A DNA stretch of 6,194 nt from Anaerolineales bacterium UBA877 (GCA_002294405.1 DBFP01000050.1:149-6342), one strand, 5' to 3'; shown: positions 1 to 6,194, counted from the first letter of the stretch. Program-made: numbers and translations. Notes: a model not told the origin generated them from the sequence alone.

Positions 1-180
1 CAGGGGGTTGAACACGATGACATGAATGTTTTGTGCATTGGAACCCGAATCATTGGACCCGAATTAGCCAAGGAAATCGTCGCAGCATTCCTAAATGCCA
101 ACTATACAGGCAATGAGCCGGGTCAGGAGCGTCATGCCCGGCGAGTGGAAAAAATCAAAATAATGGAAGAAAAAAGATAG
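1..180 (+). CDS. rpiB: Ribose-5-phosphate isomerase B, C-terminal part (5' end outside window)
   Basis: Reading from base 1 in frame 1 gives 59 residues ending at a TAG stop (178-180). RpiB interconverts ribose 5-phosphate and ribulose 5-phosphate in the non-oxidative pentose phosphate pathway, in the cytosol. The visible part has the typical RpiB/LacAB ending: an H(D/N)D-x-NVL-x-(I/L)G-x-R-x-IGPELA block at about residues 5-26 of the fragment, then a helix EIVAAFLNANYTG, then the late ERHARRVEKI stretch that closes the protein. RpiB proteins are usually about 145-155 residues, so roughly 90 N-terminal residues, with the catalytic Cys/Asp region, lie upstream of the window. The gene for transaldolase/glucose-6-phosphate isomerase follows 64 bp later on the same strand, which fits a sugar-phosphate operon. 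LacA/LacB of the tagatose pathway are relatives, but the pentose phosphate neighbour favours RpiB. Confidence 0.92.
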   Translation, partial: QGVEHDDMNVLCIGTRIIGPELAKEIVAAFLNANYTGNEPGQERHARRVEKIKIMEEKR

Positions 181-189
181 ATATTATCG

Positions 190-195
190 TATAAT
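190..195 (+). promoter_or_regulatory. Possible -10 box upstream of tal-pgi
   Basis: The gap between rpiB and tal-pgi contains a perfect TATAAT at 190-195, about 50 bp before the preferred tal-pgi ATG. No convincing -35 hexamer lies 16-18 bp upstream; that stretch is the A-rich end of rpiB. There is also no extended -10 TG. The gene may have its own weak promoter in addition to read-through from rpiB, but this rests on a single hexamer in AT-rich DNA. Confidence 0.3.
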
Positions 196-244
196 AAAGG
201 TCTCACATTTATGGGACCCTGTTGTGATCTGCAGGACATACAAT

Positions 245-3004
245 ATGAAATCACGAATGCAAGAACTGCTTACGCTTGGACAATCCCTATGGTTTGACAA
301 CATACAACGTCGATTACTAATCAAATCTCCTGAAGCGGATAATTCCGAATTGGCTGCAATGATCGACCGGGGGGATATTCGAGGGGTAACATCCAACCCA
401 TCCATCTTTAACAATGCAATCGCCAAGACAACGGATTACGATTCTGCCCTGATCCCGTTGGCCTGGTCCGGTTTGAATGCCGAGCAGATCTTCTGGCAGC
501 TTGCACTGGAAGACATCCGTGGGGCATGCGATTTGTTCTCCAATTTATACAATCAAACAAGCAGGGGTGATGGTTATGTTTCCCTAGAAGTCAGTCCATT
601 CCTGGCTCATGATACCCAGGGGACGCTTGAACTGGCAAGACAGCTTTGGAAGCAGGTATCCCGTCCGAACTTGATGATCAAAATTCCAGCCACGCAAGAA
701 GGATTGCCTGCCATTCGGGATGCCATTGCTGAAGGTATCAACATTAATGTGACCCTCATTTTTTCCATCGAGCGCTATCGTGCTGTCACGGATTCCTTCC
801 TGGCTGGGCTTGAAGCCCGGATTAAAACCGGCCTGCCCGTAGACCAAATAGCCTCGGTGGCTTCCTTCTTCGTATCCCGGATGGATACGAAGGTGGATGG
901 TCTCTTGCCCCAAGATTCCATTTTGCGAGGCAAGAGTGCCATCGCGTATACAAAACTCGCCTATCAAGAATTCCTCAAAGTATTTAGCAGCGAAAGGTTT
1001 ATCAAGTGTCAAAAAGCAGGGGGTCACCTACAACGTCCGCTTTGGGCATCAACCAGCACAAAGAATCCGTCATACCCGGATACAATTTACATAAACAGTC
1101 TTATCGGACCGGATACGGTTGACACTGTCCCCCCACAAACGCTCGAGGCGTTTCGCGATCACGGTGTCGTAAACCCCACCCTTTTGGATAATATTGAAGA
1201 TGCACGCAAAGTTATCACGGACCTTGAGGAACTTGGGATCTCCATGGACCAAGTAACACAGGAACTGGAATTCGAGGGTGTAAAAACGTTCTCAGAAGCA
1301 TTCAGCGCCATGCTGAAAACGATAGAAGAACGCCGAACCACCGCTGTACGTTCCCTTGGACCCCTGGCAGACAAGGTGAAGGAACGTGTTTCAAACCTGA
1401 TCGAAACTGATACCCCCAGCCGACTGTGGGCTCACGACCCAACTCTTTGGACAGCTGATCCAAGCGGGCAGGAAGAAGTGCGCAAACGCATGGGGTGGCT
1501 TGACCTGCCGATCAGTTCCCAACATGCAGTGAAGGAAATCAATGATTTTGTTTTCCAGGTTGGTAAAGATGGATTTTCCAATGTCTTGCTGCTTGGGATG
1601 GGAGGTTCGTCACTCGCCCCGGAAGTTTATTCCCTTCTCTTCCCCTCGGGTAGAAAAAGCGGGATGGTTTTTTCCATACTCGATTCCATTGACCCCGCCC
1701 AGGTCCTTGCTGCCGATCATGCTAATCCACCTGAAAAGACTCTATACATCGTCTCATCAAAGTCCGGTGGGACAGCTGAGATCAGCGCCATGTTTAACTA
1801 TTTCTGGGACCGCAATGGGAAAAATGGGAGCCATTTTGTGGCTATCACAGATCCCGGGACATCCCTGGAAGAATTGGCAAAGGCAAACAGCTTTCGTAAG
1901 ATCTTCCACGCAGATTCGACTGTTGGCGGGCGGTATTCAGCGTTGACTCATTTCGGGCTTGTCCCCGCAGCGCTGATGGGTATCGGCGTTGAGAGATTGC
2001 TGGGTCATGCGAATGGAATGATGCGCCAGTGCGAAAAGGATTTGATCGGAACGCGCAACCCCGGGTTGGTACTGGGAGCTATACTCGGTCAAGCAGCCAA
2101 GGAAGGTCGCGATAAATTAACCTTCCTCGCTGATAAATCTGTTGCACCGGTAGGCGCCTGGTTGGAGCAGTTGATTGCCGAATCGAGCGGTAAACTGGGC
2201 AAGGGAATCATCCCGGTCGTTGGGGAAAAAGTTAATGGATCTGAAGGTTACTCCTCAGACCGGTTATTTATATACCTGCGTCGGGAGGGGGAACTGGATG
2301 AAACCATAAAGGCACTGCTCGATGAGGGGCAGCCGACCCTGGTTTTTAACATGACTGATGAATATGACCTTGGAGAAGAAATTTATCGCTGGGAATTTTC
2401 CACCGCTGTTGCCTGCTCCGTGCTGGGAGTGAATGCATTTGACCAGCCAGACGTTCAGGACGCCAAGGAGCGCACGAAAACTAAAATTACTGCGTATAAC
2501 CAAACAAAAAATCTGAACCAAGGAGTATCGCTTTGGGAAAGGGATGGAATCGCAGCATTCTCATCCATGCACTTCAATGGGATGAACTTGGAAAAAACAA
2601 TAAAGGGCTTCCTGGATGCAGCCGGGAAAGGGGATTATGTGGCGATCAATGCATTTTTACCCCGGAACCCTGAAATGGCAGCAATCCTTGCTGATCTGCG
2701 GTCTGTCATTCAATTTAAGACCAGATGTGCCACCACCCTTGGTTTTGGACCGCGTTTCCTGCATTCCACCGGGCAACTTCATAAAGGGGGACCCGCCAAC
2801 GGATTATTCCTGCAGATCACTGCTGATTCCCAAGTGGATCTGGAAATCACCGGGCAGGGGATGAGTTTTGGGACATTGGAACGTGCTCAAGCTCTGGGAG
2901 ATTATGAAGCGCTGGCAGCGCGTGGGCGCAGGATTTTAAGACTGAACTTCCCCTCGATATATTCGGTAAATCAATTGGCAATAGCCTTGCGCCAAAGCTC
3001 GTAA
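245..3004 (+). CDS. tal-pgi: Bifunctional transaldolase / glucose-6-phosphate isomerase
   Basis: A 919-residue cytosolic fusion that joins two sugar-phosphate activities. The transaldolase half (about residues 1-370) moves a dihydroxyacetone unit between sedoheptulose 7-phosphate/glyceraldehyde 3-phosphate and erythrose 4-phosphate/fructose 6-phosphate. The isomerase half (about 375-915) interconverts fructose 6-phosphate and glucose 6-phosphate. Transaldolase motifs: WFDNI with the catalytic Asp at about 18, GVTSNPSIF (47-55), EVSP (115-118), MIKIPAT with the Schiff-base Lys at 146, and SFFVSRMDTKVD (207-218). Isomerase motifs: LGMGGSSLAPE (450-460), SSKSGGT phosphate loop (504-510), VGGRYSALTHFG (560-571), AESSGK (645-650), AFDQPDV (731-737) and TGQLHKGGP with a likely catalytic His at 846. 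The length matches the roughly 950-residue fused family, and all expected active-site motifs are present. The frame is also open from a GTG at 224, but the ATG at 245 is preferred. It has AGGA at 233-236, 8 nt upstream, and family members begin shortly before the LGQSxWxDNI motif. An ATG at 257 is also possible. It probably acts with the upstream rpiB. Confidence 0.93.
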   Translation: MKSRMQELLTLGQSLWFDNIQRRLLIKSPEADNSELAAMIDRGDIRGVTSNPSIFNNAIAKTTDYDSALIPLAWSGLNAEQIFWQLALEDIRGACDLFSNLYNQTSRGDGYVSLEVSPFLAHDTQGTLELARQLWKQVSRPNLMIKIPATQEGLPAIRDAIAEGININVTLIFSIERYRAVTDSFLAGLEARIKTGLPVDQIASVASFFVSRMDTKVDGLLPQDSILRGKSAIAYTKLAYQEFLKVFSSERFIKCQKAGGHLQRPLWASTSTKNPSYPDTIYINSLIGPDTVDTVPPQTLEAFRDHGVVNPTLLDNIEDARKVITDLEELGISMDQVTQELEFEGVKTFSEAFSAMLKTIEERRTTAVRSLGPLADKVKERVSNLIETDTPSRLWAHDPTLWTADPSGQEEVRKRMGWLDLPISSQHAVKEINDFVFQVGKDGFSNVLLLGMGGSSLAPEVYSLLFPSGRKSGMVFSILDSIDPAQVLAADHANPPEKTLYIVSSKSGGTAEISAMFNYFWDRNGKNGSHFVAITDPGTSLEELAKANSFRKIFHADSTVGGRYSALTHFGLVPAALMGIGVERLLGHANGMMRQCEKDLIGTRNPGLVLGAILGQAAKEGRDKLTFLADKSVAPVGAWLEQLIAESSGKLGKGIIPVVGEKVNGSEGYSSDRLFIYLRREGELDETIKALLDEGQPTLVFNMTDEYDLGEEIYRWEFSTAVACSVLGVNAFDQPDVQDAKERTKTKITAYNQTKNLNQGVSLWERDGIAAFSSMHFNGMNLEKTIKGFLDAAGKGDYVAINAFLPRNPEMAAILADLRSVIQFKTRCATTLGFGPRFLHSTGQLHKGGPANGLFLQITADSQVDLEITGQGMSFGTLERAQALGDYEALAARGRRILRLNFPSIYSVNQLAIALRQSS

Positions 3005-3167
3005 TAAAAATTATTCAGTTCATTATGTGTGATCAGAGTTGGGGTCTGGCATTCACTATTTGGCTGAACGGATTATCGTCCTGAATTTTATCAACTAACC
3101 TGTCACCAAATATATAAGGTCTGCAAGAATCATTCAATCGATTTTATCCACGGGCTTCCCAGGTTTA
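3005..3167. other. Convergent intergenic gap, no clear feature
   Basis: This AT-rich gap lies between the 3' ends of tal-pgi (plus) and the alpha-galactosidase (minus). I found no small ORF with a ribosome binding site and no strong GC-rich hairpin followed by a T-run on either strand. The only foldable element near it is a short inverted repeat, GGTTT-ATT-AAACC at about 3162-3174. It overlaps the alpha-galactosidase stop codon and has no T-tract. Convergent genes normally need terminators here, so termination may be Rho-dependent or rely on a weak structure. Confidence 0.5.
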
Positions 3168-4784
3168 TTAAACCGGTCGGTCCTTCAGACTATTTTTTCG
3201 TTGGATATTAATTAGTTTATCAAATGCTTTCAAGACCGTTGGAATACAAGCCAATCGACCAATTAATACTCCTAAAATATTAGTGAAAATGCGGGGTGAA
3301 TTTGGCAAATTAATGTATTTCCCGAAATCCACAGCATGACCATCGATCTGGAAGGATGTTTTTCCTGTTTTAAGTATCTCTGATTGGCTTGCTAAAAATG
3401 TTTGCAGGTCATTCCACTCACCTTCCGACAGCCATGAAGGGATGTCTGAGGTGGATTTCAAATTGCATAGTTTTGCCAGATCTTTTTGGATGGATTTATG
3501 CTCCTTGGACAAATCATTCAGCCGGGTTCCAAAATACACCACGTCCGGATCGATATTGACCAAAGGCTGGAGCCACAAACGGTTGAAGGAAGTCCGTATC
3601 CCGTTCCGCAGACCTGGTGTCGTATAGTTCATCAACAGATTGTCTTCCAGGGGGGAGGCGAAATTTCCGGAAACATCCGGACCGATACGCAGCCCATCAC
3701 ATAATCCGATGGAGGGTAAAATCGGCGCGCCACAAGCAAGCAAGTATGCCGATCCAAGAGCTTGGCGAATGGTTTTCAATCCGTGGGTATAGGCGGATTC
3801 ACGGGGCAGGTCCACAAAACGTTTTCCGGGCAGGGCACCGGCATAAAGAAAATCGAGTTTGACATACTCATAGCCCCAAGAACGGACTTTATGCATCAAA
3901 TTGACCAACCAATCCAGGACTGCCGGGTTTGTGGTATCGAGGGCGAAAAGAGGTTCACCCCAATTGAACCCTGCGCGGACGAGCCTGTTATTTTCATCGT
4001 GGAGCAGCCAATCTCGGTGTTGACGATAAATTTCAGAGGAGGGGACGATGAGCAACGGTGCCAACCAAAGCCCGGCTTTGCGCCCGGAATCAATTATCCG
4101 TGCAGCCAAATTTTTCATACCCGAAGGGAATTTGGTATTCGGCTCCCAATTGCCTATTCCCACCTGCCATCCATCGTCCACCTGAAAAACATCAAACGGC
4201 ATACACTGCGGACTGTCTATCTGACCTACATCCTCGAGAATTTTTTGGAGCCAGGACTCGTTGATCTCTACGTACAGGCTGTACCATGAACACCAGATAC
4301 GCGGGACGGACCTGGTGCGGGCATGCCCGAGGCGGACACCAAGAAATTCAGCATACCTGCTCATGAATTTGCTTTCGTCTCCGGAGGCCAGGAACCAATC
4401 TCCCTCCCCTTTTTCGTAAAAGCCAGTAAGGGATTTACCATCCAGTAACACATGACTTTCCAGACCTAATGCACCAAGAAAAAACTTGCGTCCGTCTGCA
4501 AATTCCACCGCCCCATACCAGGACCCATTTGGCCTGGATTCCCGAGCATAGAGCGGATCGGTTTGCATAGGATGCAGGATATTTGGGCGCATTGGGAGGA
4601 TGGGACGATCCAATTTCACCCAGGACGTGAGTGACCAAGACTGCCATCCTGCGTATAGATACCTCATAGGAATCTCCGGTAATGAAACCGTTAATGCAGG
4701 AGATTTGACCAGCAAACCATCCTCCAACGGCTGGATAGCATTAACATTAAGCTGCAGGTCGAGACCATCAAGTTGAACATGCAT
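3168..4784 (-). CDS. Alpha-galactosidase, glycoside hydrolase family 36 (Thermotoga GalA-like)
   Basis: A 538-residue enzyme predicted to hydrolyse terminal alpha-1,6-galactosyl residues from melibiose- or raffinose-type sugars with retention of configuration. An N-terminal beta-rich domain (about 1-155, with YAGWQSWS at 44-51) precedes the (beta/alpha)8 barrel. Barrel motifs are RIWCSWYSLY (162-171), FQVDDGWQ (200-207, substrate-binding Asp pair), FPSGMKNL (219-226), GLWLAPL (238-244) and EYVKLDFLYAG (306-316). Asp311 in KLD is the expected nucleophile. LCDGLRIGPDV (361-371) carries the expected acid/base Asp370. The 59-residue spacing between the two aspartates and the overall length resemble the short bacterial GalA type rather than the 700-residue or larger form. 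No signal peptide is visible (MHVQLDGLDLQL), so it should act in the cytosol on imported oligosaccharides. The start is supported by AAGGA on the minus strand (4792-4796), 7 nt from the ATG. The last 90 residues look helical instead of the usual beta domain. The exact substrate is not shown by the sequence; GH36 also includes alpha-N-acetylgalactosaminidases and raffinose-related transferases. It is transcribed alone, divergently from ileS. Confidence 0.85.
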   Translation of the reverse strand: MHVQLDGLDLQLNVNAIQPLEDGLLVKSPALTVSLPEIPMRYLYAGWQSWSLTSWVKLDRPILPMRPNILHPMQTDPLYARESRPNGSWYGAVEFADGRKFFLGALGLESHVLLDGKSLTGFYEKGEGDWFLASGDESKFMSRYAEFLGVRLGHARTRSVPRIWCSWYSLYVEINESWLQKILEDVGQIDSPQCMPFDVFQVDDGWQVGIGNWEPNTKFPSGMKNLAARIIDSGRKAGLWLAPLLIVPSSEIYRQHRDWLLHDENNRLVRAGFNWGEPLFALDTTNPAVLDWLVNLMHKVRSWGYEYVKLDFLYAGALPGKRFVDLPRESAYTHGLKTIRQALGSAYLLACGAPILPSIGLCDGLRIGPDVSGNFASPLEDNLLMNYTTPGLRNGIRTSFNRLWLQPLVNIDPDVVYFGTRLNDLSKEHKSIQKDLAKLCNLKSTSDIPSWLSEGEWNDLQTFLASQSEILKTGKTSFQIDGHAVDFGKYINLPNSPRIFTNILGVLIGRLACIPTVLKAFDKLINIQRKNSLKDRPV

Positions 4785-4794
4785 CTTGTTATCC

Positions 4795-4823
4795 TTGCGG
4801 GAGAAGTATCATGATATTATAAT
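4795..4823 (+). promoter_or_regulatory. Predicted promoter of the T-box leader and ileS
   Basis: TTGCGG (4795-4800, matching the TTG of TTGACA) is separated by exactly 17 bp from a perfect TATAAT (4818-4823). The start point would be about 4829-4832, some 20 nt before T-box stem I begins and about 310 nt before the ileS ATG, which is a normal T-box leader length. The -35 region overlaps, on the other strand, the ribosome binding site of the alpha-galactosidase. Placement just upstream of a recognisable leader RNA raises confidence above that of an isolated hexamer match. Confidence 0.6.
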
Positions 4824-4843
4824 TCAACGAATCTTGAAGTCCA
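4816..4843 (-). promoter_or_regulatory. Predicted promoter of the alpha-galactosidase gene
   Basis: On the minus strand TGGACT (4838-4843, four of six matches to TTGACA) is followed after 16 bp by a perfect TATAAT (4816-4821). Transcription would begin near 4808-4810, giving a leader of about 25 nt before the ATG, with the AAGGA ribosome binding site inside it. The -10 box lies within the palindrome ATTATAAT that also supplies the -10 of the opposite ileS promoter. This is a pattern match only. Confidence 0.5.
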
Positions 4844-4851
4844 TTAGCGTA

Positions 4852-5111
4852 GATGGGAACGAGTAGACCTCGCACTGCTGAAAGCGAACCCGGGAAAGGT
4901 GTGAGCCGGGGCGGCTGAAAAGGTTGAAAATCATCCCGGAGCTGAAATCTGAAAGCCTTGTGCAAGTAAGAAAACCGGTTGCCAACCGTTATCTTGGCAG
5001 GGTATTTACCAGTGGTCGTACCCGGGAGGGCCTGTTTTTGCAGGAAGCAGAGTGGTACCGCGCGAGTTTTATAACTCTCGTCTCTGTAGTGGGACGAGAG
5101 TTCTCTTTTTT
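4852..5111 (+). promoter_or_regulatory. Isoleucine T-box riboswitch (tRNA-Ile sensing leader)
   Basis: The leader carries the parts of a canonical T-box in order. Stem I closes by GGGA (4855-4858) with TCCC (4934-4937). The specifier loop has AGTA (4862-4865) on its 5' side and GAAA-ATC-A (4926-4933) on its 3' side. The ATC at 4930-4932 is therefore an isoleucine specifier codon. Above it, GACC (4866-4869) pairs with GGTT (4922-4925). The apical part GAAAGCGA, CCCGG/CCGGG and the loop GGTGTGAG (4898-4905) closely resemble the tRNA-elbow binding module of known glycine T-boxes. A likely stem IIA/B pseudoknot uses CGGT/ACCG (4976-4988) and TGCC/GGCA (4980-4999). Stem III is CCTG/CAGG (5031-5044). 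The T-box sequence AGAGTGGTACCGCG lies at 5049-5062. Its bulge TGGT would pair with an ACCA tRNA end, matching discriminator A of tRNA-Ile. Uncharged tRNA-Ile should stabilise the antiterminator and allow transcription of ileS. The specifier, the bulge and the downstream gene all agree. Confidence 0.95.
5073..5111 (+). terminator. Intrinsic terminator of the T-box attenuator
   Basis: AACTCTCGTC (5073-5082) pairs perfectly with GACGAGAGTT (5093-5102), possibly extended by T-G and C-G pairs. A T-run follows at 5106-5111. The antiterminator competes for the same bases: CAGAG at 5048-5052, at the T-box edge, can pair with CTCTG at 5082-5086, which consumes the top of the terminator stem. The ileS ATG is 29 bp after the T-run, so charged tRNA-Ile would stop transcription before the gene. 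Confidence 0.92.
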
Positions 5112-5140
5112 GGGACTCAACATTGTTTTTCGAGGTGCAT

Positions 5141-6194
5141 ATGTTCAAACCAGTATCTTCCAAGCTCGATGTGGCCGCCCTGGAGGAAGGCGTATTAAAA
5201 TTCTGGAAAGCAAAAAGAATCTTCCAAAAAACCACTGAGCAACGCAAGGGCGCGCCGGAATATGTTTTTTATGAAGGACCCCCAACCGCCAACGGTAAAC
5301 CATATGTCCATCATGTGGAGGCGCGGGCGTTCAAGGATGTTTTCCCGCGTTATAAGATCATGAAGGGGTTTCATGTTTCCCGGCGCGGGGGCTGGGACAC
5401 GCACGGTCTTCCGGTGGAGATCGCCATCGAGAAGAAACTCGGTTTCACCAATAAGCAGCAAATCGAAGAATTTGGCATCGAGAAGTTCAACGAACTTTGC
5501 AAGAAATCGGTCTTCGATTACATCCAGGAATGGGAGAAATTGACCGATAGAATTGCATTTTGGGTGGATATGAGCGATGCGTATGTCACCTACACCAATG
5601 ATTACATTGAATCGGTGTGGTGGATCTTAAAGACCTTCTGGGAGCGCGATCTGCTCTTCAAGGGATACAAGATCGTTCCATACTGCCCTCGCTGCGGCAC
5701 ACCACTTTCTGACCATGAAGTCGCCCAAGGCTACGCCGACGCCACTGACCCGTCAGTTTTTGTGCGCCTCCCGCTGGTGGAAAAACCAGACACATCGCTA
5801 TTGGTCTGGACGACCACTCCCTGGACGCTGCCTGCCAATGTCGCGGTTGCAGCCGGGCCCGATGTGGAATATGTTACCTTGGAACGCACCCTCCCCGAGG
5901 GAGGCAAGGAGCGTTTGATCCTGGCTGAAGCCCTTTTGGAGAAGGTCTTCAGAGACGAGAAGGTCAAGGTTGTAGAGCGCTATAAAGGAAAAAAACTTAA
6001 AGGTGCGAAATATCACCCCCTTTTCACATTCATGCCCCTAGAGAAACCGGCACATTACGTGGTACTGGGAGATTTCGTCACTACCGAGGATGGCACCGGG
6101 CTGGTACACATAGCTCCTGCCTTCGGTGCGGACGATTTGGAAGTATCAAAAAAATATGACCTCCCCTTGCTGATGACCGTTGGCCCGGATGGAG
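5141..6194 (+). CDS. ileS: Isoleucyl-tRNA synthetase, N-terminal part (3' end outside window)
   Basis: The frame stays open to the window edge, giving 351 residues of a class I synthetase that normally has about 1,000 or more. It charges tRNA-Ile with isoleucine in the cytosol. Visible elements: an FYEGPPTANGKP lead-in (43-54), the HIGH-equivalent motif as YVHH (55-58), GGWDTHGLPVE (83-93), a CPRCG metal-site-like knuckle (182-186), and the start of the CP1 editing domain with WTTTPWTLPAN (223-233) and GTGLVHIAPAFGADD (318-332). The last motif is characteristic of Ile/Val editing domains. RRGGWDTHGLPVE and the HHVEAR-FKD-RYK context point to the eukaryote-like IleRS2 branch rather than the E. 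coli type. The KMSKS loop and anticodon domain lie beyond the window. GAGGTG at 5132-5137, very close to the ATG, is the ribosome binding site. Valyl-tRNA synthetase was considered, but the motif context and the isoleucine T-box upstream argue for IleS. Confidence 0.95.
   Translation, partial: MFKPVSSKLDVAALEEGVLKFWKAKRIFQKTTEQRKGAPEYVFYEGPPTANGKPYVHHVEARAFKDVFPRYKIMKGFHVSRRGGWDTHGLPVEIAIEKKLGFTNKQQIEEFGIEKFNELCKKSVFDYIQEWEKLTDRIAFWVDMSDAYVTYTNDYIESVWWILKTFWERDLLFKGYKIVPYCPRCGTPLSDHEVAQGYADATDPSVFVRLPLVEKPDTSLLVWTTTPWTLPANVAVAAGPDVEYVTLERTLPEGGKERLILAEALLEKVFRDEKVKVVERYKGKKLKGAKYHPLFTFMPLEKPAHYVVLGDFVTTEDGTGLVHIAPAFGADDLEVSKKYDLPLLMTVGPDG

Noticed and set aside
199..218. The hairpin GGTCTC/GGGACC between rpiB and tal-pgi as a terminator.
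   Set aside because: The stem is 6 bp with a G-T pair and an 8-nt loop, and no T-run follows; it would not stop transcription.
584..1027. A 147-codon minus-strand open frame inside tal-pgi.
   Set aside because: It is antisense to the strongly conserved transaldolase active-site region and has no family resemblance.
3145..3152. TTATCCAC, resembling a DnaA box.
   Set aside because: It is a single imperfect match (the ninth base is G rather than A) with no cluster of boxes, no AT-rich unwinding element and no dnaA or dnaN nearby.
3162..3174. GGTTT-ATT-AAACC as a terminator between the convergent genes.
   Set aside because: The stem is only 5 bp, has no T-tract on either side, and overlaps the alpha-galactosidase stop codon.
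3762..4289. A 175-codon plus-strand open frame opposite the alpha-galactosidase.
   Set aside because: The minus strand carries clear GH36 catalytic motifs over the same bases; this frame is a shadow with no domain or ribosome binding site.
4944..4949. A second GAA-ATC in the T-box leader that could be read as the specifier.
   Set aside because: It lies after stem I has closed (TCCC 4934-4937) and has no AGTA partner, whereas ATC 4930-4932 sits in a properly paired specifier loop. Both would read as isoleucine anyway.
4924..5238. A 104-codon plus-strand open frame over the T-box leader.
   Set aside because: It covers the structured riboswitch and terminator, overlaps ileS in another frame, lacks a ribosome binding site and resembles no known protein.
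4789..5247. A 152-codon minus-strand open frame across the ileS leader.
   Set aside because: It is antisense to the T-box and the start of ileS, has no recognisable domain, and is explained by the conserved RNA on the other strand.

Overview
This 6.2 kb window looks like a chromosomal stretch from a free-living bacterium of moderate G+C. The best guess is Chloroflexota (Anaerolineae-like). That rests on the fused transaldolase/glucose-6-phosphate isomerase, a Thermotoga GalA-like GH36 alpha-galactosidase, and an isoleucyl-tRNA synthetase under a T-box leader. The phylum is inferred from gene style, not from a marker gene. No insertion sequence, phage gene, CRISPR array, tRNA or rRNA was seen.

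Layout. Positions 1-180 (+) are the C-terminal 59 residues of ribose-5-phosphate isomerase B. A 64-bp gap with a possible -10 box follows, then a 919-residue bifunctional transaldolase/glucose-6-phosphate isomerase (245-3004, +). A 163-bp convergent gap separates it from a 538-residue GH36 alpha-galactosidase on the minus strand (3168-4784). The 356-bp interval 4785-5140 holds two divergent, overlapping promoters and a complete isoleucine T-box riboswitch with its intrinsic terminator. The window ends inside ileS (5141 onward, +; 351 residues present).

How the genes work together. RpiB and the Tal-Pgi fusion cover three sugar-phosphate steps: ribose-5-P/ribulose-5-P, the transaldolase exchange, and fructose-6-P/glucose-6-P. 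They sit in the same direction and may be one operon. The cytosolic alpha-galactosidase would release galactose from imported alpha-galactosides and so feed the same hexose-phosphate pool. ileS is a separate unit controlled by uncharged tRNA-Ile.

Most worth a second look: (i) the IleS signature motif reads Tyr-Val-His-His instead of His-x-Gly-His, resembling the swapped GxHH motif reported for mupirocin-hyper-resistant IleRS2; (ii) the ileS and alpha-galactosidase promoters appear to share one palindromic -10 element; (iii) the T-box can be read in detail, with AUC specifier and UGGU acceptor bulge both fitting tRNA-Ile. I found no clearly undescribed multi-gene system; this is mostly a housekeeping region.
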